Shown one piece after another: positions 63,227-64,000 of a DNA stretch of 64,000 nt (the stretch's first letter is position 1; each line of letters starts with the position of its first letter). Below the pieces are notes generated by a model, which saw only the letters and a list, made by a program, of their open reading frames with translations, was not told where the DNA came from and searched no databases. This DNA comes from Nocardia testacea NBRC 100365 (GTDB lineage: Bacteria; Actinomycetota; Actinomycetes; Mycobacteriales; Mycobacteriaceae), in assembly GCF_000308775.1 (NCBI RefSeq), contig NZ_BAGJ01000068.1:31916-95915 (forward strand). Direction: 5' to 3'. A program made the position numbers and the translations under genes.

Positions 63227-64000
63227 TCAGCGGGTATCGCTGTCGATCAGCAGACCGCTGCCGGAACTGACGATCCGCAGGGTCGGATTGCGGGTCTGGC
63301 CTCCGTAACTGAGGTTGTTCACCCGCATATCCACCGAACCGTCGGGATTGTTGCCCTTGTACGCCTCGATCCGGCTGAAATTGTCCACCGTGCGGGTCGA
63401 CCAGTACTGCTGGAACTCCTGCTGACTGCCGTACACCTGCTGTGCGGCGGGGGTGAGCAGCGACCAGGAACCGGCGGGATCGAGATAGAACTGCTCGATC
63501 AGTTGGCCCGCCTGGACCCATTCGACCGAGCCGGTACTGGCCGTGGAGCCGAGCGCGGGACCGCTCGCCGCCGGGGTGTCGGGCGACTTCGAGACGGTGG
63601 CGCTGGTCGAGGTGTCCGCCTGCGCCGAACCGCTGTCGCCCGAATCGGTGGAGTTGAAGAACAGCACACCGCCGACGACCGCGGCCCCGGCGATACCGCC
63701 GATGACCACCGCGCGTTTGACCCCGCCGTTGCCGCCGGACCCCCGCGCGACCGGCTGCGTGCTGGTGGGCGGATGGTTCGCCGGCCGGCGCGGTGGGCGC
63801 GCTTCCTGGCCGTTGCGCGCCGCCGACCGTGATTCCGGCCGGCGCCGCGGCGCCGCGTCCTCGGCCGGGCCGCCGTACCGGCCGGGCGCCGGGATTCCAT
63901 GGTGCTGACCGCGGCACCGCCGTGGCCGTTCGCGGTCGTGGCCGTTGCGATCGAAGGCTTCCCGGGCCGGAACGAAACCGGCGTGCTCGGAAGCCGCGCT
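63227..64000 (-). CDS. Membrane-anchored protein, N-terminal end outside window
   Basis: The minus-strand frame stays open to the window edge, so the start is missing; 257 residues are visible. The first 95 are basic and Pro/Arg-rich (cytoplasmic, disordered, ending GSGGNGGVKRA). One membrane segment follows (VVIGGIAGAAVVGGVLFF), then a Ser/Thr/Asp linker and an extracytoplasmic domain of about 100 residues. That domain has EQFYLDPAGSWSLLTPAAQQ, then VYGSQQEFQQYWSTRTVDNF, an NTF2-like pattern also seen at the end of some actinobacterial Ser/Thr kinases. Whether a kinase domain lies upstream cannot be seen. Confidence 0.65.
   Translation of the reverse strand, partial: SAASEHAGFVPAREAFDRNGHDRERPRRCRGQHHGIPAPGRYGGPAEDAAPRRRPESRSAARNGQEARPPRRPANHPPTSTQPVARGSGGNGGVKRAVVIGGIAGAAVVGGVLFFNSTDSGDSGSAQADTSTSATVSKSPDTPAASGPALGSTASTGSVEWVQAGQLIEQFYLDPAGSWSLLTPAAQQVYGSQQEFQQYWSTRTVDNFSRIEAYKGNNPDGSVDMRVNNLSYGGQTRNPTLRIVSSGSGLLIDSDTR

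Overview
The window is high-GC actinobacterial DNA, most likely from Nocardia or a close relative in the Mycobacteriales. Evidence for this is two F420/deazaflavin-dependent nitroreductase-type genes, a mycothiol-dependent isomerase-type gene, a type VII secretion substrate cassette, the actinobacterial biotin repressor BioQ with its operators, the biotin synthase helper BsaP, an NrtR-controlled nadABC operon, and many GTG/TTG starts. From memory, the order dnaE1, ilvA with a nitroreductase, treY, bioA/F/D, bioB-bsaP-DUF2567, NrtR, nadABC and hisDCBH follows the M. tuberculosis chromosome from about Rv1547 to Rv1603. The window is therefore a conserved chromosomal backbone carrying inserted accessory blocks.

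Layout. 1-4303: the end of one Na+/solute symporter, a DUF485 protein overlapping an ActP-type acetate symporter, and a convergent LytS-type sensor kinase. 4760-9286: a small secreted protein, dnaE1 with a TTG start, and a 55-aa DUF4236 gene. 9455-12011: a four-gene type VII secretion-associated cassette of lower GC. 12430-18122: a nitroreductase-type protein, a polar amino-acid ABC transporter with fused binding protein and permease, a phosphotriesterase-like lactonase and a PucR regulator. 18316-29054: metabolic genes (an ArsR-GNAT fusion, a serine hydrolase, ilvA, a nitroreductase, an amidase, treY) and a cupin/MarR divergent pair.

29169-40774: the biotin region. bioA (+) is separated from bioD-bioF (-) by a DUF2339 protein, a two-component system and a SnoaL/MarR pair. 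bioQ and bioB are divergent, and bioB is followed by bsaP and a DUF2567 protein. Four near-identical operators (arms YTGAAC and GTTCAA, 3-nt spacer) lie in front of bioA, bioF, bioQ and bioB. 41266-47386: a DUF1353 protein, nrtR, nadABC and an arylamine N-acetyltransferase. A perfect 8-bp inverted repeat overlaps the nrtR start and faces nadA.

47424-55193: the main accessory block. It holds a SnoaL/MarR pair, then a translationally coupled operon of a divergent type III polyketide synthase, a resorcylate-decarboxylase-like metal enzyme and an MFS exporter. A large LuxR (LAL) regulator is transcribed divergently, with a perfect 16-bp palindrome in the shared promoter region. I consider this the best candidate for an undescribed biosynthetic system. 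55212-64000: GNAT, an AlkZ-like protein, a secreted hydrolase, hisDCBH (ending at hisH), and three further genes, the last cut by the window edge. I saw no rRNA, tRNA, CRISPR array, transposase or origin.
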